From Phytopythium helicoides (Eukaryota > Oomycota > Peronosporomycetes > Pythiales > Pythiaceae), in the NCBI GenBank assembly GCA_024867545.1, contig JANFNE010000009.1, positions 1-64,000 of the forward strand: a DNA stretch of 64,000 bases, in the 5' to 3' direction. Position numbers and translations under genes: made by a program. The notes below the pieces were generated by a model. The model worked only from the letters and a program-made list of their open reading frames with translations. It was not told the origin of the DNA and did not search any database. Shown in pieces: positions 19,123 through 28,467 of this stretch. Position 1 is the first letter of the stretch. Every line of letters starts with the position of its first letter.

Positions 19123-20063
19123 ATGCACGGGGAAGCTCTGGATTCACAAGCCAATAACCAACGAAACAAGGTGATAGGCATGCCAACAAGCTCATTGTCG
19201 TTCGCTGCGACGGTGGTGTCGGGCGATTCTGCAAGCACAAGCAGTAGCAGCGGCAGCTCGGTCGGCGTGTCGTCTGACGCGGCGGTGTCTACTGCCGGTC
19301 CTGTGTCTGTTTATGGCAGCGGAAGCGGTCAGTCAACGGGAGGTTCCGTGTCGTTGTCGAGCGGATCAGGTGTTTCCGGTAGTGGCGACGTGTTCGTGTC
19401 TAGCGCCGTGTCATCAGGAAGCAGCGTGTCGGGTGCGGTTCGAGTGCAGTCTGGCTCAACTGTGGTTGGCGCGTCGGGTGAAGTGTTGGTAAGCAGTGGA
19501 TCCAGCGCGACGTCTGTCGGTGGCGCTGAACGCGTTGTCGGCGGCTCTAGCACGTCGGCATCCGGCGGCTCTGTATTGGTGAGCGGAGGCGACTCTGCGA
19601 GCGGGTCGTCCGGCAATGTGTCTGTGAGCGGCGGTGTGTCGCCGTCGAGCGGCTCTGGTGGCTCTGTGCGTGTGTTCAGCGGTTCTTCGTCGAGCGGCGC
19701 TGGCGGTGACGTGAGCGTGTCAAGCGGCAGCTCAAGCAGCGGTTTGTCTGTTTCGGTGCTCGTGTCAAGCAGCGCAGTTCAAACCCGTGGAGAGCGGAGT
19801 TGTGTGTGTTTCAAGAGGCCCTGCATCTGGCTGTACGTCCGGGTCGGTGTGGATCACGTCGGGTGCGTCCACGACTGCTTATGAGAGTTTGGTGAGCGTG
19901 TTTGGCGGGCGCCGGCACTGGCGGGTTGTTCGGAGAAAACTCGAACTCTGCGTCAGTTGGCAGTGTTGTGTCTTTGTCGGTGTCCAGCGTCGCTGGGTCG
20001 GTCGGCGGCGACATTCGTGTGTCGGACGGTGCAAGCTCTTCGACTGCGGTGGGCGACTTTGCC
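19123..20063 (+). pseudogene. Adhesin-like Ser/Gly/Val repeat protein, frameshifted
   Basis: From ATG 19123 the frame encodes about ten imperfect 15-16 residue repeats of the form SGxGGxVxVSSGxS, which would form a beta-helix or beta-solenoid typical of surface adhesins. No signal peptide is visible at this start. The repeat pattern leaves frame 1 near 19780, continues in frame 2 ('SGSVWITSGASTTAYESL') and then in frame 3 from about 19900 ('SVVSLSVSSVAGSVGGDIRV') right up to the ATG of the next gene. Two +1 shifts within 130 bp mean either decay or assembly indels. If both were removed the repeats would be fused in frame to the gene at 20064. Confidence 0.6.
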
Positions 20064-21308
20064 ATGGACTTTGCGCCGACGGGAGGCTTTCTCGGTGGCG
20101 GAGCGGACGCGTTCGATCTCAGCGCCGCCATGAGAGACCTCCACGTGGGCGGCGCGCCCACCGCGTTCGGGTCCTGGGACGCTGCAAGCAGCTCCTCGTT
20201 GAGAGACCAAATGAACCAGCAGATGGCCGCGCTCTACCAGCAAGGCTCCGAGCGAGCGCAGCAGCCGCACGCGCTCTCCTTCCAGAGCGAGCAGCTCCGC
20301 CCGACGCCGCTCGCGTCCTCCGGCAGCGAACTACTCGGCAGCTTGCTCAGCTCCCAGCCCAGCAGCGGAGGCGTCTCGACGCCGTTGAGCGGACGCTACG
20401 AGCCAATCGGAGGCATGCGGGACGCGTCGCCGTCGTCGCCCTCGCCGCTTTCCATGTCCTTCCCGCCGCTCGACACCAGCGGATCGTTTCCAGGGATGAT
20501 GGCCCCCTTGTCAGGCAGCTACCAGCACCCCCAGCAGCCTCCGCTTCACTACGGAGCGCTGACGCCGTCGCGAACACGCCGGTCGCCCGCAAAGTCGCCG
20601 CCGTCGCATCACTTCCGTCCGATGCGCGAGCAGACTCCGAGGGGAGCGAGCGGCGACCTGCCCGCGGGCAACGCAGTCAGCGTGACGCCCGACGTCACCA
20701 AGCCGAACGACAACATCAAGGTGCAGATCTCGCTCAAGGCGGAAGAGTGCACAGTTGGACGCGTGCTCATGGTCGGACTGTTCCGCCTCGGCCAGCTCTC
20801 GAACGAGAAGCCCATTTTCGTCAAGCAGGTGCTGTTTGAGAACAAGCTCAAACGCAACTACCGCTTCCTGAACACGCGCATCACGTTTCGGTCTCCGCGA
20901 TCTCCAGGCGAGTTTGAGTTCCGTGTGTTTGAGGACAAGAAGGGCGAAGGTGGCCATAGCGCGAGCGGAGGCAGCACACCCAAGCGTCACCACCACGGCG
21001 ATGACCACCACGGCGACAATAACGGAAACAGTGGCGGTCACGGCTACTCGAACTTTACGATCGCGCGCAGCAATCGACTCAAGGTATGTATGGAGTACAA
21101 CCACTTCATTGACACGCTTCGCGCGACGAACGACAAGTTCAACCAAGCTCGCGTGGATGGAGATGCTGGGGCAGTGTTGAGTGCACTGTTGTCGATGCTT
21201 CGGTTGATTGACCAGGTCGAGACGGTGTTCCTGCATGGCCACGCTCTTTTTGGCGATTTGCTGGATGCGTGTCTGCGACTCATAGCCATGAACGCCCACG
21301 ACGAATGA
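20064..21308 (+). CDS. Conserved-looking protein of unknown function, 414 residues
   Basis: ATG 20064 has a good context (GCCATGG) and marks where the sequence changes from Ser/Gly repeats to a different composition. Residues 1-200 are Ser/Pro/Gln-rich and probably disordered, with an early amphipathic segment. From about residue 205 there is a globular region with beta-sandwich character ('IKVQISLKAEECTVGRVLMV', 'ITFRSPRSPGEFEFRVFED') interrupted by a His/Asp/Gly loop (HHHGDDHHGD). A helical C-terminus follows ('FIDTLRATNDKFNQA'). I do not know the family. It might bind a partner through the sandwich, but that is a guess. The upstream repeat frame is open into this ATG, so a longer N-terminus cannot be excluded. 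Confidence 0.75.
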   Translation: MDFAPTGGFLGGGADAFDLSAAMRDLHVGGAPTAFGSWDAASSSSLRDQMNQQMAALYQQGSERAQQPHALSFQSEQLRPTPLASSGSELLGSLLSSQPSSGGVSTPLSGRYEPIGGMRDASPSSPSPLSMSFPPLDTSGSFPGMMAPLSGSYQHPQQPPLHYGALTPSRTRRSPAKSPPSHHFRPMREQTPRGASGDLPAGNAVSVTPDVTKPNDNIKVQISLKAEECTVGRVLMVGLFRLGQLSNEKPIFVKQVLFENKLKRNYRFLNTRITFRSPRSPGEFEFRVFEDKKGEGGHSASGGSTPKRHHHGDDHHGDNNGNSGGHGYSNFTIARSNRLKVCMEYNHFIDTLRATNDKFNQARVDGDAGAVLSALLSMLRLIDQVETVFLHGHALFGDLLDACLRLIAMNAHDE

Positions 21309-21449
21309 CAAGCGACCAATAGAGGTGTTGATTAGCGACTAATGATCTCAAATATGGACAGCAACGCGACTTTGGATGAACAATCGATTCAGCGTATGCA
21401 GGTGGGAAGTGGAGGATGGATTGGCAGCCTATTCGCCTAGCTTGGATGC

Positions 21450-22208
21450 CTACATGACGAGAGCAAGCCCCAGGACAGCGAGTTGGCCGACAACGGCCGC
21501 CGAAAGGGTGGCAGCACCGCTCGACGTCGGGGTCGGGGTCGGGGTCGGGGTAGGCGTAGACGTCGTGGTGGTGCTGCCCGACGTGGTCGAGTTAGAGGTG
21601 GTCGTGGTGGTTGAGCTCGAGGTCGAGGAGGTGGAGTTGCTAGCGCTGGTGGTTGTGTCGACGCAGCCGCTGGCGATGCAGCCTGGCGCGCGGGAAGGCA
21701 CGGTGGACGCGGAGCACGTGGCCGAGCCCGTGGTAGAGTACTTGCTGCTGGAGTTCGGCAGCGATACCTGGCTGGCGTTGTCAACCTCCGACTTGGTAGC
21801 ACTCACGGTCTCGGCCGAGATGCAGACTGTGCCTGACCCGTCGACGTCGAACTTGAGCTCGTCGCACGAGAGCGAGGACGCGATTACCGCGATGCTGCCA
21901 GACCCCTTGACCTGGAACTCGGCATCCTCTGACAGGGTCAGGCTGCTCACGACGAGCTGGAGTGACCCAGAGCTCTCGAGCTCGGCCTTGAACTCTTGCG
22001 TGCTGATGGTGGCAGCCGAGTCCGACACGTAGACGGAGCCGGAGCCCTGAATCTCGATCTGGATGTCGTCGTCCGTGTTGCTCGCGAGCAGCACGCCGCT
22101 TTCGAGCACGACGTCAGCGCTCGACTGGGTCTTGACCTCGCTGATGGTGCTCTCCTGGGCGAGGAAGATCTCGGTCAGCAGGTATCCGGACGATCCATTC
22201 GAGCTCAT
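21450..22208 (-). CDS. GPI-anchored surface protein with GIN-type adhesin repeats
   Basis: The 252-residue minus-strand ORF starts at ATG 22208-22206. Residues about 20-130 hold four strand-turn units, each centred on a GSG/SSG turn ('IQGSGSVYVSDSA', 'ELESSGSLQLV', 'VKGSGSIAVIASS', 'DVDGSGTVCIS'), the pattern of the GIN/DUF2807 putative adhesin head best known in bacteria. Then come a Cys-containing patch, a Thr/Ser/Pro-rich stalk with (TP)5 and a hydrophobic tail (AAVVGQLAVLGLALVM), a GPI-attachment signal. No signal peptide is present at this start; the frame upstream is closed by TAG, so a first exon carrying it may lie further upstream, in or beyond the gene-fragment mosaic. Confidence 0.72.
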   Translation of the reverse strand: MSSNGSSGYLLTEIFLAQESTISEVKTQSSADVVLESGVLLASNTDDDIQIEIQGSGSVYVSDSAATISTQEFKAELESSGSLQLVVSSLTLSEDAEFQVKGSGSIAVIASSLSCDELKFDVDGSGTVCISAETVSATKSEVDNASQVSLPNSSSKYSTTGSATCSASTVPSRAPGCIASGCVDTTTSASNSTSSTSSSTTTTTSNSTTSGSTTTTSTPTPTPTPTPTSSGAATLSAAVVGQLAVLGLALVM

Positions 22209-22279
22209 GATGCAGCTTCCAAACCTCTCACACAGACCACACGGTCGGAACTGCTGATACTACTGACTGACCGATTGTG

Positions 22280-22530
22280 CTGCACACACAACGACCTCCT
22301 CCCACCTGCTTGTCCTCGTACATGGCGTGCTCCTGCGCGTCGATGAGCACGGCCGTGACGTATCTTGCCTACCTCCACGTCCCCCGTGAGCTCCTCCACA
22401 CCCTTCGCCGCCGCCCCAGCGCCACGCACGGTGCACGAACTCCTGCAGCTGCGCCACTACGCGCGGCTCGAAGTGCTCGGTGCCCATGGACGCGAGCACG
22501 CGGCGCACGGCCAGCGCGTTGTTCGCTGAG
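22280..22530 (-). pseudogene. TAF9-like fragment (TFIID subunit histone fold)
   Basis: The minus strand reads 'VRRVLASMGTEHFEPRVVAQ' then LQEFVH, a clear match to the start of the TAF9 histone fold (alternating ...LxSMGxxxYEPRVVxQLLEF...). After about 60 bases of GC-rich sequence in the wrong frame, the matching C-terminal part resumes in another frame ('RYVTAVLIDAQEHAMYEDKQ'), the continuation YVTxVLxDAxxYxxHA. The gap could be an unspliced intron, although I could not close the phase. It is a fragment of about 70 residues out of a domain of roughly 130 and adjoins unrelated fragments. Confidence 0.6.
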
Positions 22531-22540
22531 AGATCTCGTG

Positions 22541-22636
22541 CCGACGCTGCCCTTTTGCATGCGGCGGTTGTGGCTGCGGGCCACGATCTGCTCGTCGATC
22601 ACGATCACGAGCACCGAGCCGATGGGGATGCTGCCC
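22541..22636 (-). pseudogene. Cytosine-deaminase-like fragment
   Basis: About 32 minus-strand codons read 'GSIPIGSVLVIVIDEQIVAR' then SHNRRMQKGS, matching the strand-loop before the zinc site of fungal-type cytosine deaminases (VPIGxxL...GxGHNxRxQKGS). The catalytic HGE and PCxxC motifs are absent; the sequence switches to the TAF9-like fragment within a few bases. Non-functional on its own. Confidence 0.55.
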
Positions 22637-22756
22637 TCACTGAGCCAGCTCGGTCTTTGCCTTGGACTGTCCGCCGGTCTTGCGGCTGGCAATGACGTCC
22701 ATGCGCGAGGTCTTGCCGGCACCAGTAGATCCCATGAGCTCAGTGAGCGTGTCGGC
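22637..22756 (-). pseudogene. ABCG/PDR-type ABC transporter fragment (Walker A)
   Basis: About 39 minus-strand codons read 'DTLTELMGSTGAGKTSRMDV' then IASRKTGG and TGA. This matches the Walker A region of pleiotropic-drug-resistance ABCG transporters (TALMGxSGAGKTTLMDVIAGRKTGG), a large family in oomycetes. G is followed by S where T-L is usual (KTSRM for KTTLM), and R-K-T-G-G is followed by unrelated sequence. It is a captured scrap, not a gene. Confidence 0.6.
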
Positions 22757-22860
22757 AGCCGCAGTCTGGCGCACTCAATCGCACCTCCTCCGCCACCTCA
22801 GCCACCTACGTGGGCCACACTGCTGAACAGTGCTGTTCGCGCAACACGCACGTGACCTGT

Positions 22861-24337
22861 ATCGGATAAAGCACCGAAATCAATTTTTACAGTTAGGTGT
22901 CAAGACCATCCCAGTCAAATATGTCATATTTGTATTGAGTACCAACTAGTGGCATATATGTTTGTATGTGTACTAATTTCTATTATATTTTACAGTTCAA
23001 TGTGACGCGAATGTAAAATAGCGGGACCCACAGAAGACACGCAACACGTACCCATGTATTATAGAAGTTCAATGTATTTATAAAGGTTCTTTTATATACA
23101 ACTGCAAAATCAACTTTCGCATATATCAAAAATATTAGTTGTCAGCGTGCTTTTTGGTCAATCAGACGATCGGTCAGATCGTCGTAACAACTCTGGATGA
23201 ATCCAGAGAACACAAGTGCTCAATGTGACCATGGCAAAGTCAATAGGCCTGGGCAAAGCCTTAGTGATTGGCATGCAATGCGATGTGGTGGGTTCGTTGC
23301 AGTGTACAAGGAACTGACTGAGAGCCAGCAGAAAATGAATTTTTCTAGCTAGCACTTTGTTGAGTCGCCTTGAGCCTGTGGTAGAAAAGTCGGCTCGAAC
23401 GATGTGATAGAGTATCCACCACGCTTACCCGTACCAGATTTGGCTGCGACTTGCCACTTAATGCTCGATCTGACCATTGCAATCGGCGAAACCCTGATAA
23501 GCCTAGACGATCGATTCCTGCATCAAGCCACCACTGCTTTCGGAAAAGAGGTAGTCTGGCGCCGTTGCTGCCAAGATGATGTTGGTCAGTGAGAAGACAG
23601 CGCTTATGCTTGTGGATTACATACTTTGTCTCAATGTGTGCCGTATGGCGACGCTCTAGGCGCTGCTTCAACTGAGTTTTGATGCAACTAGAGGAGCTGC
23701 AAGGCGGTTGAATGGCAAAAAGATTGCGGCTTTCACAATCAATCGTTATAGAGTGTGATGTGTGGCGGCTTTGCAAGGCACGAGTCGCTCGATGCTACTG
23801 TATCTGTCGATAGGGCGGAGTGCCCAACTCATTAGCATAGTTTCGATTTGTAAGACGCTTTCAAATCGCATTCGCGCTCTCGGCTTTGCTGTGCGCACAA
23901 AAAGTGATCCGATGTTGGCATCCGCCTAACCAAGATAAGCGATAGATCCAAGCCACGGTGCTTCATTTCATTCGTCATCCGTATAATTCAATAAAGAGTT
24001 GCGTCATTTCCTGAGTCAGGCTACTCCTTTCCCCTCGATTTCATTCAAGTGCCGATCATGAATGAAATGATGCATGGATCCGTCGGGATCCTGTTGAATC
24101 GTGTATGACCATCTTTCTGGAAAGGAAGCAGTGCCAAGGGCACCCGTTGACACAATCCAACAACAGGGCACTGCTGTTCGCCGATCCGTGGTGAGCCACG
24201 AGCCAAGATCCCACTGGATGGGCCAGGCCTCCAGGCGTCGGTGCGCGTGGCCTCAGGCACCGATTTGCCTTAGCGACCATGCCAGTTTACATTTCACCTC
24301 TTCCAGCTCAAGCTCCTACTCCACCCAAGCACCAGCC
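22861..24337. other. AT-rich intergenic stretch
   Basis: No gene supported. Two small hairpins stand side by side near 23164-23216 (GACGATC/GATCGTC and CTCTGGAT/ATCCAGAG). The minus-strand ORF at 23345-23776 begins at TTG and lacks any family feature. The last 60 bases before 24338 repeat the proximal promoter of the gene at 17739. Confidence 0.6.
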
Positions 24338-24850
24338 ATGCGCTTCACCTTCCTCTTCGCTGCCCTCGCCGCCCCTGCCATCGTTTCCGCGACGCTTGAC
24401 CCAGCGTCGTCCAACACCAAGGGATACTGCCCCAGCACGTACAACTGCAGCGCGACCAAGGTGTCCAAGGCGATCCAGGCGGCTGAGTGCTCGCACAACA
24501 CGCGCACGTCGACGACGCAGACCTTTGCGGTCTTCGTCCAGGATCACCAGTACGACGCTTACCATGGCGCCCCGTACGGCACGTGCTCGGCCTACACGTG
24601 CACCCCGCCGACGTCGAGCCAGATGAAGGCCAACGCCGACTGCTGGACGTTCTTCTGGAGGTGAGCGAGCATCACGAGACCGTATTGTTTTGGAAACCTC
24701 CGACACTAAACTCATGTGTGTGTTTATCACAGTGGCAAGGGCACGTCCAGCGGCGTTGGCACGGGTTGCATCAAGGACCCGAAGACTGGAGTCTGCGGCT
24801 GCGAGAACTCGGACGGCACGTTCGTCTCCGGCGGCACCAACTGCAAGTAG
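24338..24850 (+). CDS. Secreted 10-cysteine protein, paralogue 2
   Basis: Exons 24338-24660 and 24733-24850 encode 146 residues with the same exon lengths and splice phase as paralogue 1; the 72-nt intron is GTGAGC...CACAG. The signal peptide differs by one residue (MRFTFLF...). All ten Cys are kept, and substitutions are concentrated between Cys 3 and Cys 6 and in the C-terminal loop, while the N-terminal 60 residues are almost unchanged. The paralogues lie 6.6 kb apart in the same direction, so a dispersed tandem duplication with the promoter is likely. Function outside the cell is unknown. Confidence 0.88.
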
Positions 24851-25631
24851 AGTGTGTTAGATGGCCGCCGAGCCACGGGCACCGCTCTTTGGTTGTGTCA
24901 ATAGAGCTCTCAGGACTAAACCAAGCGAATGAGAATTCATGCACATCATCAGCACAATCTTTTGTTGTTCGACTGACGGAATGAGGAGCGCGTACTGTAA
25001 AGTACTGTGGCGGCGTAAACGACCACACGATGCTCTGATCTGAAGAAAAGTTGGACAAGAGCGAGTCCATCACTTTACATTTTTTTGCTATGAAAACCGG
25101 CATCCCGCCGCGTCATGTGGCATCAAGCTCCATCAAGCAAGTGGGATACAGCGCACCCAGCCCATCGTCATGGAGCTATCCGAGGATACCGACTCTTTGG
25201 CAAGAGTCTTTGCAGCGATGAGGGGCTGGCTAGGGACGCATTTGCGCAAGTTGGACGAAGCGAGAGAATGCAGAAGCCATACGACCGAGATGACTGATCA
25301 CTTTCACGCGACTTGGAGGCCGTGACGCGGAGAGGCATCGTGAGCTGGGTCATTGATTGCATGCGTGCGCGCACAGGATTTGGCAACTGTCAACTTCCGT
25401 GAATTCAATGCTGGGAAGTCACATCCCCAGCATTTATTCGTCGTCCATGAATAGACAACGACAGGATATCTGCTTCCAACTATTTCGAGGCGCTCAACAA
25501 GAATAACTCGCGTGCAATGTGTCATGAATTGAGCACAACACGTTACCTCACATTCCAGTCTTGAGCTTGCTTGAGAACGTGTGCCCAAGCGACATTGTAT
25601 CAGTCATCGCTGACGTGCACTGTAAACCAAG
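24851..25631. other. Intergenic stretch upstream of the membrane-protein pseudogene
   Basis: No gene supported. It holds a balanced-composition sequence with only short ORFs. It should contain the 3' end of the secreted-protein transcript and the former promoter of the next gene. Confidence 0.5.
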
Positions 25632-27337
25632 ATGAGTGCTGCAAAGATAAACTCCACACGAGCTTCCTCCGCTTGCGAGCTTGCGCGGGTCGCTATCGAC
25701 AATTGGGAAGCTGTACAAGTAGAGTTGCAAGGAAAGTATTCACTTGAGCGTGTGCGAGCACTCTACGCATACTCAATCCAGTCTCGTTGGCACCAAATTC
25801 TGTTTTGGTGCATTGTCACCCCCATTCCTTGTCTCGTGATCAACATCGCACTGGACGCTGCACCACTTGCTCAGCCAAGTGCTGGACGCGATGCGAATTA
25901 CGTCTTCTGGGCTCGTATGGCGGTCTTTACCGTTATTATTGACTACTGGATGCTGATGCAGTCAGGGTACCTGACGCCTACGCTCGGAATGAGGCCTCGG
26001 CATGCGCTGTCAACGGCTATTGTCGTCACAATCGCTTGCATTATCAATGGCTATGTTCTTGCCGGTCTCATCGCGATGCCCGTTCCATTCCTGCTGCTGA
26101 CTGGGACTCCTGCTTACCTAACTCCGACAATGATCATGTTCGGATTCTACTTTGGTCGCAGACTCAAGAACGATGCAGCGCTCCGCGCATCCTTTAACCG
26201 CGCAGGTGCCATCACCGGCGTACAACTTGCTCTTCTCTTTATCTATCCAGCCTTTATCTACGGGTTCAATTCGATTCCATCAAAGTATTAGACGCTTTTC
26301 ATGATCCTCATACCAGTGATTAAGCTCATCGCAAAGAACATCATGAGCAGACTCGTTGGTAGCAACGACGATTTGAAGCCGGTGGAGCTCATTTTCAACA
26401 TTGACTGCTTCAATGCCATCTATGTTTCGTTGGCGATGCAGCGCGCTACCACCATTTCGACTTCACTGATAGTGATGCTGATTGATATTATGCAGGGGTG
26501 CGTGTCAGTGTACGATGTCTACCAACGGTTCCAGCCCATCAACAGGTTTATGAATATGCTGCCGACAGATCATCCACTGAAAGGGAAGCACTTTTTGGAT
26601 GTTGCAATTGCTTTTGATCAACAAGAAAGTGGATGTCTATCAAATGGAAAACGTACTGATAATGCGGTGCTCACGGGTCCAGCGTTGAGAACCAAGTCCG
26701 TCAAGCCTCTCAAAATGAGCACTTCTGGGCTAAAAGCCTCGACGAAGGTATTCGTTGCCCCTCGTAATGTTGGGAGTGGAGGTACCGTGAATGGAGATAG
26801 CGCTAGCGATATTTGCATTGGAAACAATCTGGTCACTTCCGAGAGTAGAGCTGCCTTCTTGAATGCAACAAGGAAGCTGCTCTTCACAACCGAATTCGTC
26901 ATTCTTGTCGAGTACACCGAAGTCACCATGCCCGCTTTCTTCTGTAAGCTCATCATGTAATGGTGCTTCATGGCAATAATCTGCGAACTGACTTGCTTTT
27001 CAACTTACCAGGTCTTCTCATCGCAGCAACGAACCACTTACCCAACCGCGCCTTCTACTCGAGCATCGCTGGCATAAACGTACATGAGCTGTGGTCGATG
27101 GTCACCAGCGTACTCATGTACGCTGCTCTTGAGTTACTAACGCTCATAGCAATGGGCCTCGTAGTGTATCGCATCACAGGAATTTCGCCCATGCGTCAAG
27201 TGGGCTTCGTGCTCGACACGCACCGCGAAATGGTGCAGTCGAAGCTGCTGTCGTGGGTAATGTACTCTGTGCAAAACGCTCTGCAGCACTACGGCGCCGA
27301 CTTTAGCTTCCAGTTCAAGTGGCTGCACTCTCACTAA
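25632..27337 (+). pseudogene. Multi-pass membrane protein, broken by one nonsense codon and one frameshift
   Basis: ATG 25632 starts a frame of hydrophobic segments ('ILFWCIVTPIPCLVINIALD', 'AIVVTIACIINGYVLAGLIA', 'GVQLALLFIYPAFIYGF'). TAG 26289-26291 stops it where the same frame goes on with 'TLFMILIPVIKLIAKNIMS'; a CAG-to-TAG change would explain this. Near 26958 one base is missing (ATG TA ATG GTG), and the product resumes in another frame ('RAFYSSIAGINVHELWSMV', then two more membrane segments) to TAA 27337. About eight membrane spans in total around a soluble loop. The protein resembles multicopy oomycete transmembrane proteins of unknown role. Only two lesions means recent loss, or one real stop plus an assembly indel. 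Confidence 0.72.
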
Positions 27338-27466
27338 GCTGCTCCACCCATTCATGGTGCTAGTGGCTCTCCATCCCCGTGTCAATCACGCTGTTGAAGT
27401 GCTCGCCACCGACTCGTCCAATTGGCCAATACACCGCAACCAATTTTTGCCCAATCCCAACGCGCC

Positions 27467-28279
27467 ATGGCCGCCAAATCTGGTGGCTGGCCACCACAGT
27501 CGAAGAGCTACGCACACGACACCACCATGTCGTCGCTGCGCAACGCCGTCAAGCGGCGCGAGCACAAGGAGCGCGGGCAGCTGCAGGAGCGACGCAAGCT
27601 CGGGCTGCTGGAGAAGCACAAGGACTATGTGCAGCGCGCGCGCGACTACAACAAGAAGCAGCGGCGGCTGCAGCAGATGCAGCTCAAGGCGGCGTTCCGC
27701 AACCCCGACGAGTTCTACTTCCGCATGGCCTCCACGCGCACCGAGGGCGGCGTGCACGTGTCGGACAACAACCACGCGGCGCAGCTCTCGGCCGACGCGC
27801 TCAAGGCGCTCAAGACGCAGGACCTCGCGTACGTGCACATGAAGCGCGCCGTCGACCTGAGCAAGGCCGAGAAGCTCACGGCGGGGCTGCACTTCCTCGA
27901 CGCGCCGGCCGCCAACAAGCACACGGTCTTCGTGGACGACGACCAGCAGCTCCAGCAGTTCGACCCGGCTGAGCACTTTGACACGCCCGCGGAGCTGCTG
28001 GGACGCGCCTACAACCGCCCGCGCAAGGAGGCGCTCAAGACCATGGACCTCACCAGCGTGCCCGTGGATTGGCAGGAGCGCCGCAAGCTGCAGAAGGCGC
28101 GCGATGGCGTCTACCGCGAGCTCAACGACCGGCTGGAGCGAGCAGCCAAGCTCGGCCGCATGGGCACCAAGCTCGACCTCGAGCGCAAGGTGCAGGCCAA
28201 GGGCAAGAAGATCAAGGTCAAGGACGCCGCCAACGGACTCCCCGCCGTCTACAAGTGGAAGCAGCAGCGACAGAAATGA
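27467..28279 (+). CDS. UTP11: U3 snoRNA-associated protein 11 (SSU processome)
   Basis: A 270-residue intronless gene. ATG 27467 is chosen because it has a strong context (GCCATGG) and precedes the conserved N-terminus; the frame upstream starts only at TTG. Utp11 binds U3 snoRNP in the nucleolus and is needed for 18S rRNA processing. The family signature is visible: 'SSLRNAVKRREHKERGQLQE', 'LGLLEKHKDYVQRARDYNKK', 'RNPDEFYFRMASTRTEGGVH', and a basic C-terminus (GKKIKVKDAANGLPAVYKWK). Length fits the family (about 250-270). It sits tail to tail with the HECT ligase, with under 200 bp between stop codons. Confidence 0.93.
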   Translation: MAAKSGGWPPQSKSYAHDTTMSSLRNAVKRREHKERGQLQERRKLGLLEKHKDYVQRARDYNKKQRRLQQMQLKAAFRNPDEFYFRMASTRTEGGVHVSDNNHAAQLSADALKALKTQDLAYVHMKRAVDLSKAEKLTAGLHFLDAPAANKHTVFVDDDQQLQQFDPAEHFDTPAELLGRAYNRPRKEALKTMDLTSVPVDWQERRKLQKARDGVYRELNDRLERAAKLGRMGTKLDLERKVQAKGKKIKVKDAANGLPAVYKWKQQRQK

Positions 28280-28467
28280 GCGACTTTCGCATGCATGGAG
28301 TAACACGATATGTCTAGATGAACCAACACTTGAGCAGTGAGAGACGTCAGCAATGGTGCTCTGCCACTACAAACGCGCACATGGTGCCAACTAACGACGG
28401 AAAGCAATCGTGTTTCGTCAAATAACTTACAGGTACGCACACTGAAGGACCTGAGCAGCGAGACAGT

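Noticed and set aside
20511..21311. 266-codon minus-strand ORF opposite the gene at 20064
   Set aside because: A mirror of a GC-rich coding strand; it has no family features, and the plus strand has good codon structure and start context.
23345..23776. 143-codon minus-strand ORF
   Set aside because: It starts at TTG, with no domain, signal or codon bias that would support it.
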